Shown one piece after another: positions 1 to 8,884 of a stretch of 64,000 nucleotides of DNA. The DNA is from Halioglobus maricola. Its GTDB lineage: Bacteria; Pseudomonadota; Gammaproteobacteria; Pseudomonadales; Halieaceae. The notes under the pieces were generated by a model. The model was given only the letters and a program-made list of their open reading frames with translations. It was not told the origin of the DNA and did not search any database. Location: NCBI RefSeq assembly GCF_009388985.1, contig NZ_CP036422.1, forward strand, positions 1,998,501-2,062,500, written 5' to 3'. Each line of letters opens with the position of its first letter. Position 1 is the stretch's first letter. The translations under genes and the position numbers were made by a program.

Positions 1-2
1 AC

Positions 3-2300
3 GCTCTTGTGGCTGACCCTGGCTACGGCCGTATTCCGGTCGCCGGAAAGGGACACACCCCCTGGGTATTGCGCGGCAACCTGGACGGGCGTGTGCGCAC
101 TCTCAAGCTGGCTATGGCGCCGCAGCTGTGGGCGGCCTACGAACTGGAGAGCGCATCGCTGTACCAGGTGTGGGAGGGCGATGTGCTGTTCGAGGGGTCG
201 GTGTATGACTACCGGCATGGCCCTCAGCCCACCAGTCGCGGCCAATGGTTTGTCCGCAACGATCAGCCTGTGCAGTGGTTTCTCACGGTCCGGGGTAAAG
301 ACAAGCCCGCCGAGGTTGAATACCTCGGTCACGATTACACGCTCGGCAGCGACGAGGTCGTTATTCGCTACGTGTTGCGGGCAGGCAGAAAGCAGCTTGA
401 GGTGCACGAACGTCCGCAGTTAGTCGAGCGTGACGGCCAGCGAATGCTGCAGCGAAGCTTCGACAAGTTTTCCGGTGATACGCAACTGCAGGCCGGTTTT
501 AACACTGCCACAGGTGAGCGCCGCTTGATCGAGGAGAGCCTGATATACCCACTCGCGCAGAGCGCCGACATTCCCGAATACCTCAACCCTGATCGTGGCA
601 GGGACGCAGAGGAGGGCGAATTGGCTGCGGGCGAGCAAGTTATCGCCAACAGTGATTGTCTGAGTTGCCACAACGAACAACACCGGGCAGTGGGGCCCGC
701 GTGGGCGGAGGTGGCACAGCGCTACCGTGGCAAGCTGCAACGAGAGGTGATTGATTCGCTTGTCGCCAGTGTTCGCGACGGTGGGTCAGGTCAGTGGGGC
801 AAGGTGCCCATGACACCACATCCTGGATTGAGCGAGCAGCAGTTGCAGGACGCGGTTACTTACATATTGAAGGTGGAGCCACCGGAGGAAAGCCTGGATG
901 TCCCAACGGATCCAGCGGGTAAGCCTTATTCTGCGACCCGAGCTTACGATGTGCTACCAAGGCTGGCTGCGCATCACCCCGCTTTCGAACTCGACAATCT
1001 GGCACCGCCTGGATTTGAACCGAAGGTTGGTGGGCTGCGCTTTCGCGCTGATGGCAAATTGTTGGTGACCAGCTGGGATGCGGATGGCGCCGTTTTTCTG
1101 CTCGACCCTGGTGCACCGGAGGAGCAGCGGGTAAAACGGATTGCCGAGGGTTTGCATGAGCCACTGGGTATTGCCGTGCAAGGTGACAGGGTATTTGTGC
1201 TGCAAAAGCAGGAGCTAACTGAGCTGATAGATCTGGACGGCGACGAGATCGTCGATCGTTATCGAGCTCATAGCTACGACTGGCAAGCGAGCCCCAATTT
1301 CCACTCATTTGGCTTTGGCCTGCTGGAGCGCGATGAGCGTTTCTATTTCCTGACGTCTATTTGTATTCTGCCCGGCGGTGCGAGCTGCCCCGAGCAGTTA
1401 CTTGATCAAGGTAAATTACTTGAGGTGGATATGGGCGGAGAAGCCAGCGTATACGCCTCTGGCTTCCGCACGCCCAATGGCATCGCCTTCGGGCCGGATG
1501 ACGCAATCTATGTGAATGACAATCAGGGCGACTGGCTCCCTTCGAGCAAGCTACTGCGGGTTGAGCGCGGCGGTTTCTATGGATCGAGAGCTGTGCCTGA
1601 TGAAGGTGTGCAGAGTGCGGAAGAAGTGCCGCCGGTCGTCTGGTTGCCGCAGGATGAAGTAGGCAATTCACCGAGTGAGCCTATGGCGATTGAATCCGGC
1701 CCCTACGCCGGCCAGATGATACACGGTGATGTTTACAACGGCGGTATTAAACGGGTCTATATGGAGGAGGTTGAGGGGCGCAAACAAGGTGCCGTGTTCC
1801 ACTTCAGTGGCGGTTTCCTGGGTTCGGTGAATCGCCTGGTGACCGGCCCAGATGGGGCTATTTACGTTGGCGAAATCGGCAATCCTCCCAACTGGGGCGA
1901 GTATGGCAAGCTCTGGTATGGGCTGGAGCGGTTGCGCTATAAGGGGCAGCCGGCTTTCGAAATGCTGGCAGTGAAAGCGCAGCCTGACGGCTTCAGTATT
2001 GTGCTGACGGAGCCCCTGGCGGAAGACATTAGCGTTCTGCCGGGCGACCTGCATGCGATGCAGTGGTTCTACTACCCGACGGTACAATACGGTGGCCCTA
2101 AATTCGATCAGCAGATGCTGGAAGTGCAGAGCCTCACGCTTTCTGGCGATCGCCGCACTCTGCATGCCGAGCTTCCTGGGCTTAAGCCCGGCTATGTCGC
2201 TTACCTGCGGCTGCCTGAACACTATCGCTCAGCGACCGGTGCTGAGTTCTGGACGCGCGAAGCCTGGTATACCCTCAACGCTATTCCTTCTCTTCACTGA
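3..2300 (+). CDS. c-type cytochrome fused to a beta-propeller dehydrogenase-like domain (5' partial)
   Basis: The frame is open to the left edge of the window, so the N-terminus, probably including a signal peptide, is missing; a GTG at 9 is unlikely to be the true start. Counting from that GTG, a class I cytochrome c motif CLSCH lies at about residues 217-221, inside a domain of about 90 residues. From about residue 325 to 640 follows a glucose/sorbosone-dehydrogenase-like beta-propeller, seen as recurring GGLRF, GIAF and GPDGAIYVGEIGN elements. The first 190 residues form an unrecognised beta-rich domain. Such fusions are usually periplasmic and pass electrons from an oxidised substrate to heme c. 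The substrate cannot be read from the sequence. The family call is firm; the role is inferred. Confidence 0.8.
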   Translation, partial: ALVADPGYGRIPVAGKGHTPWVLRGNLDGRVRTLKLAMAPQLWAAYELESASLYQVWEGDVLFEGSVYDYRHGPQPTSRGQWFVRNDQPVQWFLTVRGKDKPAEVEYLGHDYTLGSDEVVIRYVLRAGRKQLEVHERPQLVERDGQRMLQRSFDKFSGDTQLQAGFNTATGERRLIEESLIYPLAQSADIPEYLNPDRGRDAEEGELAAGEQVIANSDCLSCHNEQHRAVGPAWAEVAQRYRGKLQREVIDSLVASVRDGGSGQWGKVPMTPHPGLSEQQLQDAVTYILKVEPPEESLDVPTDPAGKPYSATRAYDVLPRLAAHHPAFELDNLAPPGFEPKVGGLRFRADGKLLVTSWDADGAVFLLDPGAPEEQRVKRIAEGLHEPLGIAVQGDRVFVLQKQELTELIDLDGDEIVDRYRAHSYDWQASPNFHSFGFGLLERDERFYFLTSICILPGGASCPEQLLDQGKLLEVDMGGEASVYASGFRTPNGIAFGPDDAIYVNDNQGDWLPSSKLLRVERGGFYGSRAVPDEGVQSAEEVPPVVWLPQDEVGNSPSEPMAIESGPYAGQMIHGDVYNGGIKRVYMEEVEGRKQGAVFHFSGGFLGSVNRLVTGPDGAIYVGEIGNPPNWGEYGKLWYGLERLRYKGQPAFEMLAVKAQPDGFSIVLTEPLAEDISVLPGDLHAMQWFYYPTVQYGGPKFDQQMLEVQSLTLSGDRRTLHAELPGLKPGYVAYLRLPEHYRSATGAEFWTREAWYTLNAIPSLH

Positions 2301-2390
2301 GATGAGTAGCTTGCTTTTACCGGTGAGTTGAGTGGCACCACTGGGCGCATTCCGGGTAGACTGGCGGGATAATCAAAACTGAGGTCCGTC

Positions 2391-5177
2391 ATGTCTCCCC
2401 GCAACCTATTTTTCGCTAGCCTGGCTGCGTTAGCGGCTGTGTCCGTCCAGGCCAAAACCACCAGTAGTGACGCCCAGATCATGGTGGAAAACCTTGCCGC
2501 CCAGCGGTTTGATCAACTGGGTCATCCGCAGATTGCCAGCGATTCTATCCAGCCCGCCATAGCGAGCGCGGATCAACCACACAAGCTCTTGATCCTGCCC
2601 GTCAGCTTCGCCGATATAGGCTATGACCGGTTTGCCGGTGATCCAGACCAGGACGGGAAAAACCGCGCCTACTTCCAGGAATTGCTCTTCGCTGGCGGCG
2701 CTAAGAACCCCGCCGAGGACACGCTTTCCCATTACTACCGACATGTGTCCAAGGGTCGCTATAACCTCACCGGTGACATTTTTCCTGTGGTGGAGCTGAA
2801 AGAGCCGTTGAGCCACTACGGCAGGCCGCTACAGACAAGTGATGGACAGTGGCGCAACGACGAGCGCGCCAGCGAACTGGTCGTCGATGCGCTGAAGACA
2901 GCCTATGCTGAACACTCCGATTTCCCGTGGTCGGACTACGACCGTTGGGACCCGCAGGACTTCGATGGCGATGGTAATCGCGATGAGCCCGACGGTTATA
3001 TTGACCATTTTGTGATGATTGTTGCCGGTAAAGGGCAGGCTTCCTGTCAGAGTCTGTACAAGCTCGGGGAGAAACTGAACCCCAATGCCAATGCTGATGC
3101 CTTTGATTCGCTCACGCCCGATGAGCAGGCCTGCGCGGACCGTATCTGGCCGCATCGCTTTGCGCTGCAATACAACCTCGATAGTGGGCCGAGCGTCGGG
3201 GGTAAGACCAATGCGCGCGGTGGTATCGATCTAGGCAACGGCCTGTGGGTGCTCGATTACAACATACAGTCGGAGTACACCGAAGTATCGACATTCATCC
3301 ACGAATTTGGCCACTCGCTTGGCCTGCCGGATGTTTACGCCCGGGTAACCAATAACTCGACAGCGGGGTGGGACGTCATGTCCGCTAGTGCGAGTCCTGT
3401 GCCGCAGGAGATGAGTGCCTGGAGTCGTATGGTACTGGGCTGGATGAAGCCCTGTGTTATCCGTCCCGAAGCCTATGGTGGCGATGACAAGGGGAGCGTT
3501 TACCTCAAGACCATGAACGACTGGTCTGGTAAGCCTGGCTCTGCGGGGAGTGAGGCCTGCGATTCTGCAATGGTGATCCTGCCACCCAAGTATCGTGACA
3601 TCGAGCTCGGGCCGCTGACGGGAGCGAACGGCAACCAGGCGGCCTATTCAGGGCAGGGAAACGACATGAATCGTAGCCTTGTGCGCAAATTTGACCTGAC
3701 CGGGGCGGACGCTGATTCACCCTTGCACCTTAGTATGGATCTCTGGTTTGAGATCGAGGCAGAGTGGGATTACCTCTATGTTGAGGTGGCCAAATCCGGC
3801 GGTGCGTTCGAGCGCATCATGCCAATGGACAAAGATGGGATTAACGACAAGCAGAGCGTGATGCCCTCTAAAAAAGGCCATGAAGGTGCGGGCTCCGTGC
3901 CCGGTTTCACCGGCTTGAGTGGTGACCTCGATGGCGACAATAAGGTTGAGACCGCTGCAGGCTGTGACCCGACGGCAGAGCGCCGCAACGCCGAGGATAG
4001 CATCGGCGATGCCAGTATCGACCCCTGTTCCGTCGCCCAATGGGTCAGTGCCACATTCGACCTCGAGGCCTGGCGCGGCGAACAAGTCTCGCTGCGCATC
4101 ACCTACTTTACCGACATGGCCGCGGTTGAAAATGGCGCCCTGGTCGACAATGTGGCATTCCCTGCCGTGGGCTTTAGCGACGACTTTGAAGGTGCCGAAA
4201 TCGACGCGGGCTGGATTAGCAAAGGCTTTACTCTCTCCAGCGGCTCCCACAGCCTGACGGTGCCGCATTTCTATGTGCTGGAATATCGCGACCCTTATGC
4301 GAGTTTCGACAAGGTTAAAAACTACGACGCGGGGATTTCGCATCCTGGTTTCAGTTTTTTCCCGGACGAAAAGGGTGAGATGGTAGCGTTTTCCGCGAAT
4401 TATCGCCCGGGTGTAGTGATGTGGTATTACAACGGGGAGTACATGTGGAGCCAGAATGATCCGGCCGAGTTCGGGCCGGGCAAGGGTTACTTGTTGGTCG
4501 TAGATTCCACGCCGCAGGAATTCCGCATACCCTTGCTGCCCGAGAAGTATTTCAAGGAAGAGGGCGGTTGGACCTGGTGGGAGCTGGATGACGATGCCCA
4601 GGAGCAGTTGGAGCAGGGCTATGTCGATGTCATGTGTTTCCAGCGTAGCCCTGAGTTCTACGCTACCGATGTCGATGAGGCGAAACGCAAGGCCTGTGAA
4701 AAGGCGCTCAAGGGTGGCCCTCCGCCGGTGGAAGAGATCACCTGGAATGGCCGTTCACTGATGTACGGCTTCGCCATTATTAACACCATGTTGCCAGGTG
4801 AGGCACGCCGCGGGCACAAGAGTGCGAGCTCACTGTTTGATTTGCGCATCCGCGACGGCAAGGTCCAATACCGTCTATACGACAGATTGCTCCGAGCTAA
4901 ACACTCTGCCGATGCACCTTTCTCTCTCGAACCCTATGACCGTGGCATAGAGTACTACCGCGCCGTGGACGGGGTTATGGCGGTAGAGCGAACTGAGTCG
5001 TTTGCGCCCGTGAGTGAGTTCACCGACGCCGCGCCCAATCGCTACCAGAATCCCAAACTGCCGTTTGGTAGTGCGGCGATTCCCGACGAAGGGTTCAGCT
5101 ACAAATTGGTAGCGCCGGCCAAGGGCGCGCCAGATGACGCCCGAGTGCGGGTTGATTTTCAGTGGCGCGACAAGTAA
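2391..5177 (+). CDS. secreted M6-family (immune inhibitor A-like) metalloprotease
   Basis: The 928-aa product begins with a signal peptide (basic start, hydrophobic FFASLAALAAVSV, cleavage near VQA-K). The zinc site HEFGHSLGLPD spans residues 304-314 and fits the HExxHxxGxxD pattern of M6 peptidases. Asp-rich calcium-type loops (DPDQDGKNR, DFDGDGNRDEPDG) precede it. The C-terminal half has beta-sandwich segments with aromatic-rich strands. It should be an exported, calcium-stabilised endopeptidase acting on extracellular protein. The ATG at 2391 has GAGGT just upstream. It converges on the sulfotransferase-like gene with only 4 bases between the stops. I see no terminator between them. Confidence 0.88.
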   Translation: MSPRNLFFASLAALAAVSVQAKTTSSDAQIMVENLAAQRFDQLGHPQIASDSIQPAIASADQPHKLLILPVSFADIGYDRFAGDPDQDGKNRAYFQELLFAGGAKNPAEDTLSHYYRHVSKGRYNLTGDIFPVVELKEPLSHYGRPLQTSDGQWRNDERASELVVDALKTAYAEHSDFPWSDYDRWDPQDFDGDGNRDEPDGYIDHFVMIVAGKGQASCQSLYKLGEKLNPNANADAFDSLTPDEQACADRIWPHRFALQYNLDSGPSVGGKTNARGGIDLGNGLWVLDYNIQSEYTEVSTFIHEFGHSLGLPDVYARVTNNSTAGWDVMSASASPVPQEMSAWSRMVLGWMKPCVIRPEAYGGDDKGSVYLKTMNDWSGKPGSAGSEACDSAMVILPPKYRDIELGPLTGANGNQAAYSGQGNDMNRSLVRKFDLTGADADSPLHLSMDLWFEIEAEWDYLYVEVAKSGGAFERIMPMDKDGINDKQSVMPSKKGHEGAGSVPGFTGLSGDLDGDNKVETAAGCDPTAERRNAEDSIGDASIDPCSVAQWVSATFDLEAWRGEQVSLRITYFTDMAAVENGALVDNVAFPAVGFSDDFEGAEIDAGWISKGFTLSSGSHSLTVPHFYVLEYRDPYASFDKVKNYDAGISHPGFSFFPDEKGEMVAFSANYRPGVVMWYYNGEYMWSQNDPAEFGPGKGYLLVVDSTPQEFRIPLLPEKYFKEEGGWTWWELDDDAQEQLEQGYVDVMCFQRSPEFYATDVDEAKRKACEKALKGGPPPVEEITWNGRSLMYGFAIINTMLPGEARRGHKSASSLFDLRIRDGKVQYRLYDRLLRAKHSADAPFSLEPYDRGIEYYRAVDGVMAVERTESFAPVSEFTDAAPNRYQNPKLPFGSAAIPDEGFSYKLVAPAKGAPDDARVRVDFQWRDK

Positions 5178-5181
5178 AAAA

Positions 5182-5910
5182 TCAGGGCAGGAGCCTGCGC
5201 TGCCAGAGTTGCCGGTAAGCCGGATCCATGGCGCGTGCGAGTACTGCATACTCTTCGCGCAGTTCCGGCGAAGTGGCGGCGTATTCGCCGAAACCTGTCG
5301 ACTGTTCCACGTTGTGATACCAGTGTGGCGCCCAGGCGCCATCGCTGTTGCGACGTCCGGTGGGCCATTTGAGCATTGCCTCAGCGGGGAAATGCAGCTG
5401 CAGCGCCTCACATAGTTGGCGCAGAATTCCCAGTGGATTGCGCAGTACATCCTGAGAGTCAATGACTACCGGTTCACACCCACATATCTCGCTGATTTCC
5501 TCGAATAGCTCGACCTGGCGGGTAATGCCGATGGCGTCTTCGGTTACGGTGGGCATCTTCTTGGCGTAAGAGGCGATTACCGCGGCCGGGTCACGTATCA
5601 GAAAGCAGTGCTTGAGCGTCTTGCACCAGCTCATATCCATGCCGCGCGGTATGTGATGTGTCATTTGCTTTTGATACTGCAGGGCGCTCGTCACTGGCAC
5701 CGCCGAGATCTGCCTGACCACCTCAGCGTATTCGCTACTCTGCGCGGCAAGTATTTCCGCGCGCATGGGGTGGTCCAACCCCGTAGCGCTCAGGTAAGCA
5801 GCGTAGAAGGGCTCGTCGACTACAGTGCAGTCCGGCCTGTTCTCCCAGGAGCGCATCATCGCAGTAGATATGTTGCGTGGTCCGGACCACATGGCAATCC
5901 GCGTAGCCAT
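5182..5910 (-). CDS. sulfotransferase-like P-loop protein
   Basis: The 242-aa product has the two phosphate-binding elements of the sulfotransferase fold: an N-terminal loop SGPRNISTAMMRSW (residues about 9-22) and a central RDPAAVIASY element. The fold normally transfers sulfate from PAPS, but this branch has no proven acceptor. It sits 3 bases downstream of a class IV aminotransferase gene and is surely co-transcribed with it, so the two products probably act on the same metabolite. No signal peptide is visible, so it should be cytoplasmic. The fold assignment is good; catalytic sulfate transfer is an inference. Confidence 0.75.
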   Translation of the reverse strand: MATRIAMWSGPRNISTAMMRSWENRPDCTVVDEPFYAAYLSATGLDHPMRAEILAAQSSEYAEVVRQISAVPVTSALQYQKQMTHHIPRGMDMSWCKTLKHCFLIRDPAAVIASYAKKMPTVTEDAIGITRQVELFEEISEICGCEPVVIDSQDVLRNPLGILRQLCEALQLHFPAEAMLKWPTGRRNSDGAWAPHWYHNVEQSTGFGEYAATSPELREEYAVLARAMDPAYRQLWQRRLLP

Positions 5911-5913
5911 TTC

Positions 5914-6825
5914 TTACCTCGCGCACTCGGCGGCGATCATATCCTGATACAAGGCTTGCAGCCGGTCCACCATGGCGCCGCGTTTGCCGTTGCCTATTGT
6001 TCTGCCGTCAATATCGAAGACAGGGGTCAGGCCGGCGAATGTACCTGTCACAAAGGCCTCGTCGGCGCCATACGCTTGCATGACGGAGAAGTTTTTCTCG
6101 TAAACAGGTATGCCGTTCGCCTTACATAAATCGATTACGTTGCGGCGGGTGATGCCGTCGAGGCAGTAGTCGCCGCTGCTGGTCCAGACCTCACCATCGC
6201 GGATGATGAAAAAATGCGTTGAGTTGCAGGTGGCGACATGGCCGTGCGGGTCCAGCATCAAGGCCTCGTCTGCCCCGGCCTTGGCGGCCTGGATGCACCC
6301 GAAAATACAATTGAGTTTGGAGTGGCTATTGATCCGCGGGTCCTGCACATCGGCGTAGCCGCGGCGGACGTACACGGTGTACAGGTTGACGCCGCGATCG
6401 TTCAGCGTGGGGTCCGGGTTTTTGTATTCGGGAATGATGACGATGGTCGGGCCGCCGATGGTAACAGCGGGGTCCTGGTAGGGCGTGGCCTTGACGCCGC
6501 GACTGACCATCAAGCGAATATGCACATGGTCTTGCATACCATTGGCAGCCAGGGTGTCGTAGAGGCGTTGTTTTAGCGCTTCTTTGCTCAGTCCCATGTC
6601 CAGATCCAGGGCTTTGGCGCCTTCCCACAGGCGTTTCATGTGTTTGTCCAGAAATGGAATCACGCCGTTGTGTTCGCGCAGGCCTTCCCAGATGCCGTCA
6701 CCGAGGATGAAGCCGGAGTCGAAAACCGACACTACGGCCTTATCGCGGTGAAACAGTTCACCGTTGATATTGATCTGGATGTCCGCGTTGCGAGGATCCT
6801 GCTGGAAGGTGTGGGTGCTGCCCAT
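5914..6825 (-). CDS. PLP-dependent class IV aminotransferase (branched-chain/D-amino-acid type)
   Basis: This 303-aa protein has the class IV aminotransferase layout: an N-terminal DSGFILGDGIWEGLR segment, a central RINSHSKLNCI segment carrying the likely Schiff-base lysine, and a C-terminal EAFVTGTFAGLTPV phosphate-binding segment. Members transaminate branched-chain or D-amino acids, or cleave aminodeoxychorismate; the substrate here is open. I chose the ATG at 6825, preceded by AGGGA, over a longer frame reaching 6900 because family alignment begins here. It is the first gene of a two-gene unit with the sulfotransferase-like gene and diverges from the ABC exporter operon. Confidence 0.85.
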   Translation of the reverse strand: MGSTHTFQQDPRNADIQININGELFHRDKAVVSVFDSGFILGDGIWEGLREHNGVIPFLDKHMKRLWEGAKALDLDMGLSKEALKQRLYDTLAANGMQDHVHIRLMVSRGVKATPYQDPAVTIGGPTIVIIPEYKNPDPTLNDRGVNLYTVYVRRGYADVQDPRINSHSKLNCIFGCIQAAKAGADEALMLDPHGHVATCNSTHFFIIRDGEVWTSSGDYCLDGITRRNVIDLCKANGIPVYEKNFSVMQAYGADEAFVTGTFAGLTPVFDIDGRTIGNGKRGAMVDRLQALYQDMIAAECAR

Positions 6826-6888
6826 GACGGTTATTCCCTGTAATGGTATTTCGTGCGAGGTGGCGTAGTTTGCACCAGATGTGCTGGC

Positions 6889-6916
6889 TTGCCAAAGCAA
6901 GTTTCTTATCTATGCT
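6889..6916 (+). promoter_or_regulatory. candidate sigma-70 promoter for the ABC exporter operon
   Basis: TTGCCA (6889-6894) and TATGCT (6911-6916) are separated by 16 bases, about 35 bases upstream of the HlyD-family ATG. The match is 5/6 and 4/6 to consensus. This is a sequence match only. Confidence 0.4.
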
Positions 6917-6950
6917 TACTGGCAGAATAATCAAAAAAAGGACCTTTCTT

Positions 6951-7727
6951 ATGCGCAGGATTAGCGCACTTGCCGTCGTTATTCTCTTGGGCTTTGCCGA
7001 GTTTGCGCTTGCGCAGCCGAGGGTCGTCAGCAGCCTGGGACGTATTGAGCCCGCTGGTGGTGTACTGCGCCTTGCCGGCCCCTCTGGTCTTGGCTCTGTG
7101 ATCATGGATTTGCGGGTCGAGGAGGGTCAGCACGTTAAGGCTGGCGACCTGATCGCAACCCTGGACAGCTTTCCGGTGCGCAAGGCAGAACTCGCACGCC
7201 ACGATGCTGAGCTACAGAACGCGCTACAGCAGTTGCAGCGGGAAAAGAAACTGGGCCGCTCAATGGCCACCTCGGCCTCGAAAATTGAAGCGCTGGAACT
7301 GAGTGTGGCTGCTGCGCGGGCGGGCCGTGCGGCAGCCGCTGCGATGCAGGAGCTCTCCCTCGTAAAGGCCCCCAGAGACGGGCAAGTGCTGTACGTGCAC
7401 GCACGCCCCGGCGAAAGAGTGGGCGTTGAAGGGGTGATCGAATTAGGCGACACCAGCGTGATGTATACCGTGGCGGAGGTGTATGAAACAGACATTATCC
7501 ACGTCAAGAAAGGCCAGCAAGCGACCATCAGCAGCCCGGCTCTTGCCGCGCCGGTGACAGGAACCGTAGAGAAAATCGGGCTGAAAGTCGGGCGCATGGA
7601 TGTACTGGGTATGGACCCTATCGCCGAGGCTGATGCCCGAGTGGTCGAGGTCGATATCCTGTTGCAAGACACTGAGGAGGTCCGCAAGCTTACTCACTTG
7701 CAGGTGGAAGTGGAGATCGGCATTTGA
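6951..7727 (+). CDS. HlyD-family periplasmic adaptor of an ABC exporter (DevB-like)
   Basis: The 258-aa product begins with a signal peptide or membrane anchor (residues about 1-20) followed by VVSSLGRIEPAGGV, the beta-strand typical of membrane-fusion proteins. A lipoyl/barrel half motif, a short coiled coil (about residues 70-115, KAELARHDAELQ) and the second half motif VKAPRDGQVLYV follow. It would bridge an inner-membrane ABC transporter to an outer-membrane channel. The ATG at 6951 is preceded by AGGA; an upstream in-frame start at 6843 lacks such a site. It is the first of three overlapping genes, with the permease next. Confidence 0.85.
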   Translation: MRRISALAVVILLGFAEFALAQPRVVSSLGRIEPAGGVLRLAGPSGLGSVIMDLRVEEGQHVKAGDLIATLDSFPVRKAELARHDAELQNALQQLQREKKLGRSMATSASKIEALELSVAAARAGRAAAAAMQELSLVKAPRDGQVLYVHARPGERVGVEGVIELGDTSVMYTVAEVYETDIIHVKKGQQATISSPALAAPVTGTVEKIGLKVGRMDVLGMDPIAEADARVVEVDILLQDTEEVRKLTHLQVEVEIGI

Positions 7728-8884
7728 AACTCCGGCCGATGAAAATCGCCTGGGTGCAGATAAGCCATCAAAAATTGCGCCTGGTCGCTGCGGTGCTGGG
7801 CGTCGCATTCGCCGTGATTCTGGTGCTGGTGCAACTCGGCTTCAGCCAGGCCTTGTATGATTCATCGGTGCGTTGGCATACCTCGCTAGGCTACGATCTC
7901 GCGTTGATTAGCCCCAAGACGACCTACATTGTTAACCCCCCCGGCTTTCCCCGAAATCGTCTGTATCAGACTCTGGGCGTCGAAGGTGTGGAATCAGTGA
8001 CGCCGGTGTATATCGGCATAGGTAAATGGCGCAACCCGGATGATCCCCTGTTAACGCGTAACATCTATGTAATGGGCTTCGATCCCACAGATAGCGGCTT
8101 TAGCCTGATCGGAGACGCGCGCACGCAGCGTGCCCTGCGCCATCCAGACAGGGTGCTGTTTGATCGTCTTTCTCGGAGTGAGTTCGGGCCGGTAGCCGGC
8201 CCGGTGCAAGCCGGAGAACCGGTCAATACCGAGATCAATGGACGGGATGTGCGAGTAGTGGGGTTGTTCAGCCTGGGCACTTCCTTTGGTATCGATGGCA
8301 GTATTATCACCAGCGACCTCAACTTCAGGCGCATTTTTCCCGACCGTTCAGCATCGCGTATCGAGTTGGGATTGATCAACCTGGAGGAGGGGGCGGACCC
8401 CGTAGCCGTACAGCGGCAGATTCTGGCCAATATCCCGGCGGATGTGCGGGTGCTCACGAAAGATGAGTTCGTTCAGCACGAGGTAGACTACTGGGCGCGA
8501 AGTACCCCCATCGGCTATGTCTTTGGCCTTGGCGTGGTTATGGGGTTGGCGGTCGGTGTAATCGTGGTATACCAGATACTATTCTCCGATGTGCAGGATC
8601 ACCTGCGCGAATACGCGACTTTGAAAGCGATTGGCTACTCCAATATGTTTCTTTCGCGCATTGTCTTGAGTGAAGCAGTCTTGCTCGCCTTTATCGGATT
8701 TATTCCCGGGCTTGGAATTAGCCTGCTGGTCTACGGACAGGCGAGCGGAGCGACTAACCTGCCGATGGAAATGACACCTGAACGCGGCGGCCAGGTACTT
8801 TTGCTGACCATTGCCATGTGCGCGGGCTCAGGTTTACTCGCATTGCGCAAGCTGCGCGCAGCCGACCCTGCTGAGGTGTTCTGA
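7724..8884 (+). CDS. ABC exporter permease, FtsX/DevC-like
   Basis: The 386-aa product has one N-terminal membrane helix, a large periplasmic MacB-like domain and three C-terminal helices ending in the LRKLRAADPAEVF signature of DevC/FtsX permeases. The start is probably TTG at 7724, which overlaps the preceding stop and has GGAG 8 bases upstream; an ATG at 7739 is the alternative and would shorten the protein by 5 residues. Its 3' end overlaps the ATPase gene by one base (TGATG), so the subunits are translationally coupled. It is the membrane subunit of an exporter of a lipid, peptide or other hydrophobic substrate. Confidence 0.88.
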   Translation: MKLRPMKIAWVQISHQKLRLVAAVLGVAFAVILVLVQLGFSQALYDSSVRWHTSLGYDLALISPKTTYIVNPPGFPRNRLYQTLGVEGVESVTPVYIGIGKWRNPDDPLLTRNIYVMGFDPTDSGFSLIGDARTQRALRHPDRVLFDRLSRSEFGPVAGPVQAGEPVNTEINGRDVRVVGLFSLGTSFGIDGSIITSDLNFRRIFPDRSASRIELGLINLEEGADPVAVQRQILANIPADVRVLTKDEFVQHEVDYWARSTPIGYVFGLGVVMGLAVGVIVVYQILFSDVQDHLREYATLKAIGYSNMFLSRIVLSEAVLLAFIGFIPGLGISLLVYGQASGATNLPMEMTPERGGQVLLLTIAMCAGSGLLALRKLRAADPAEVF

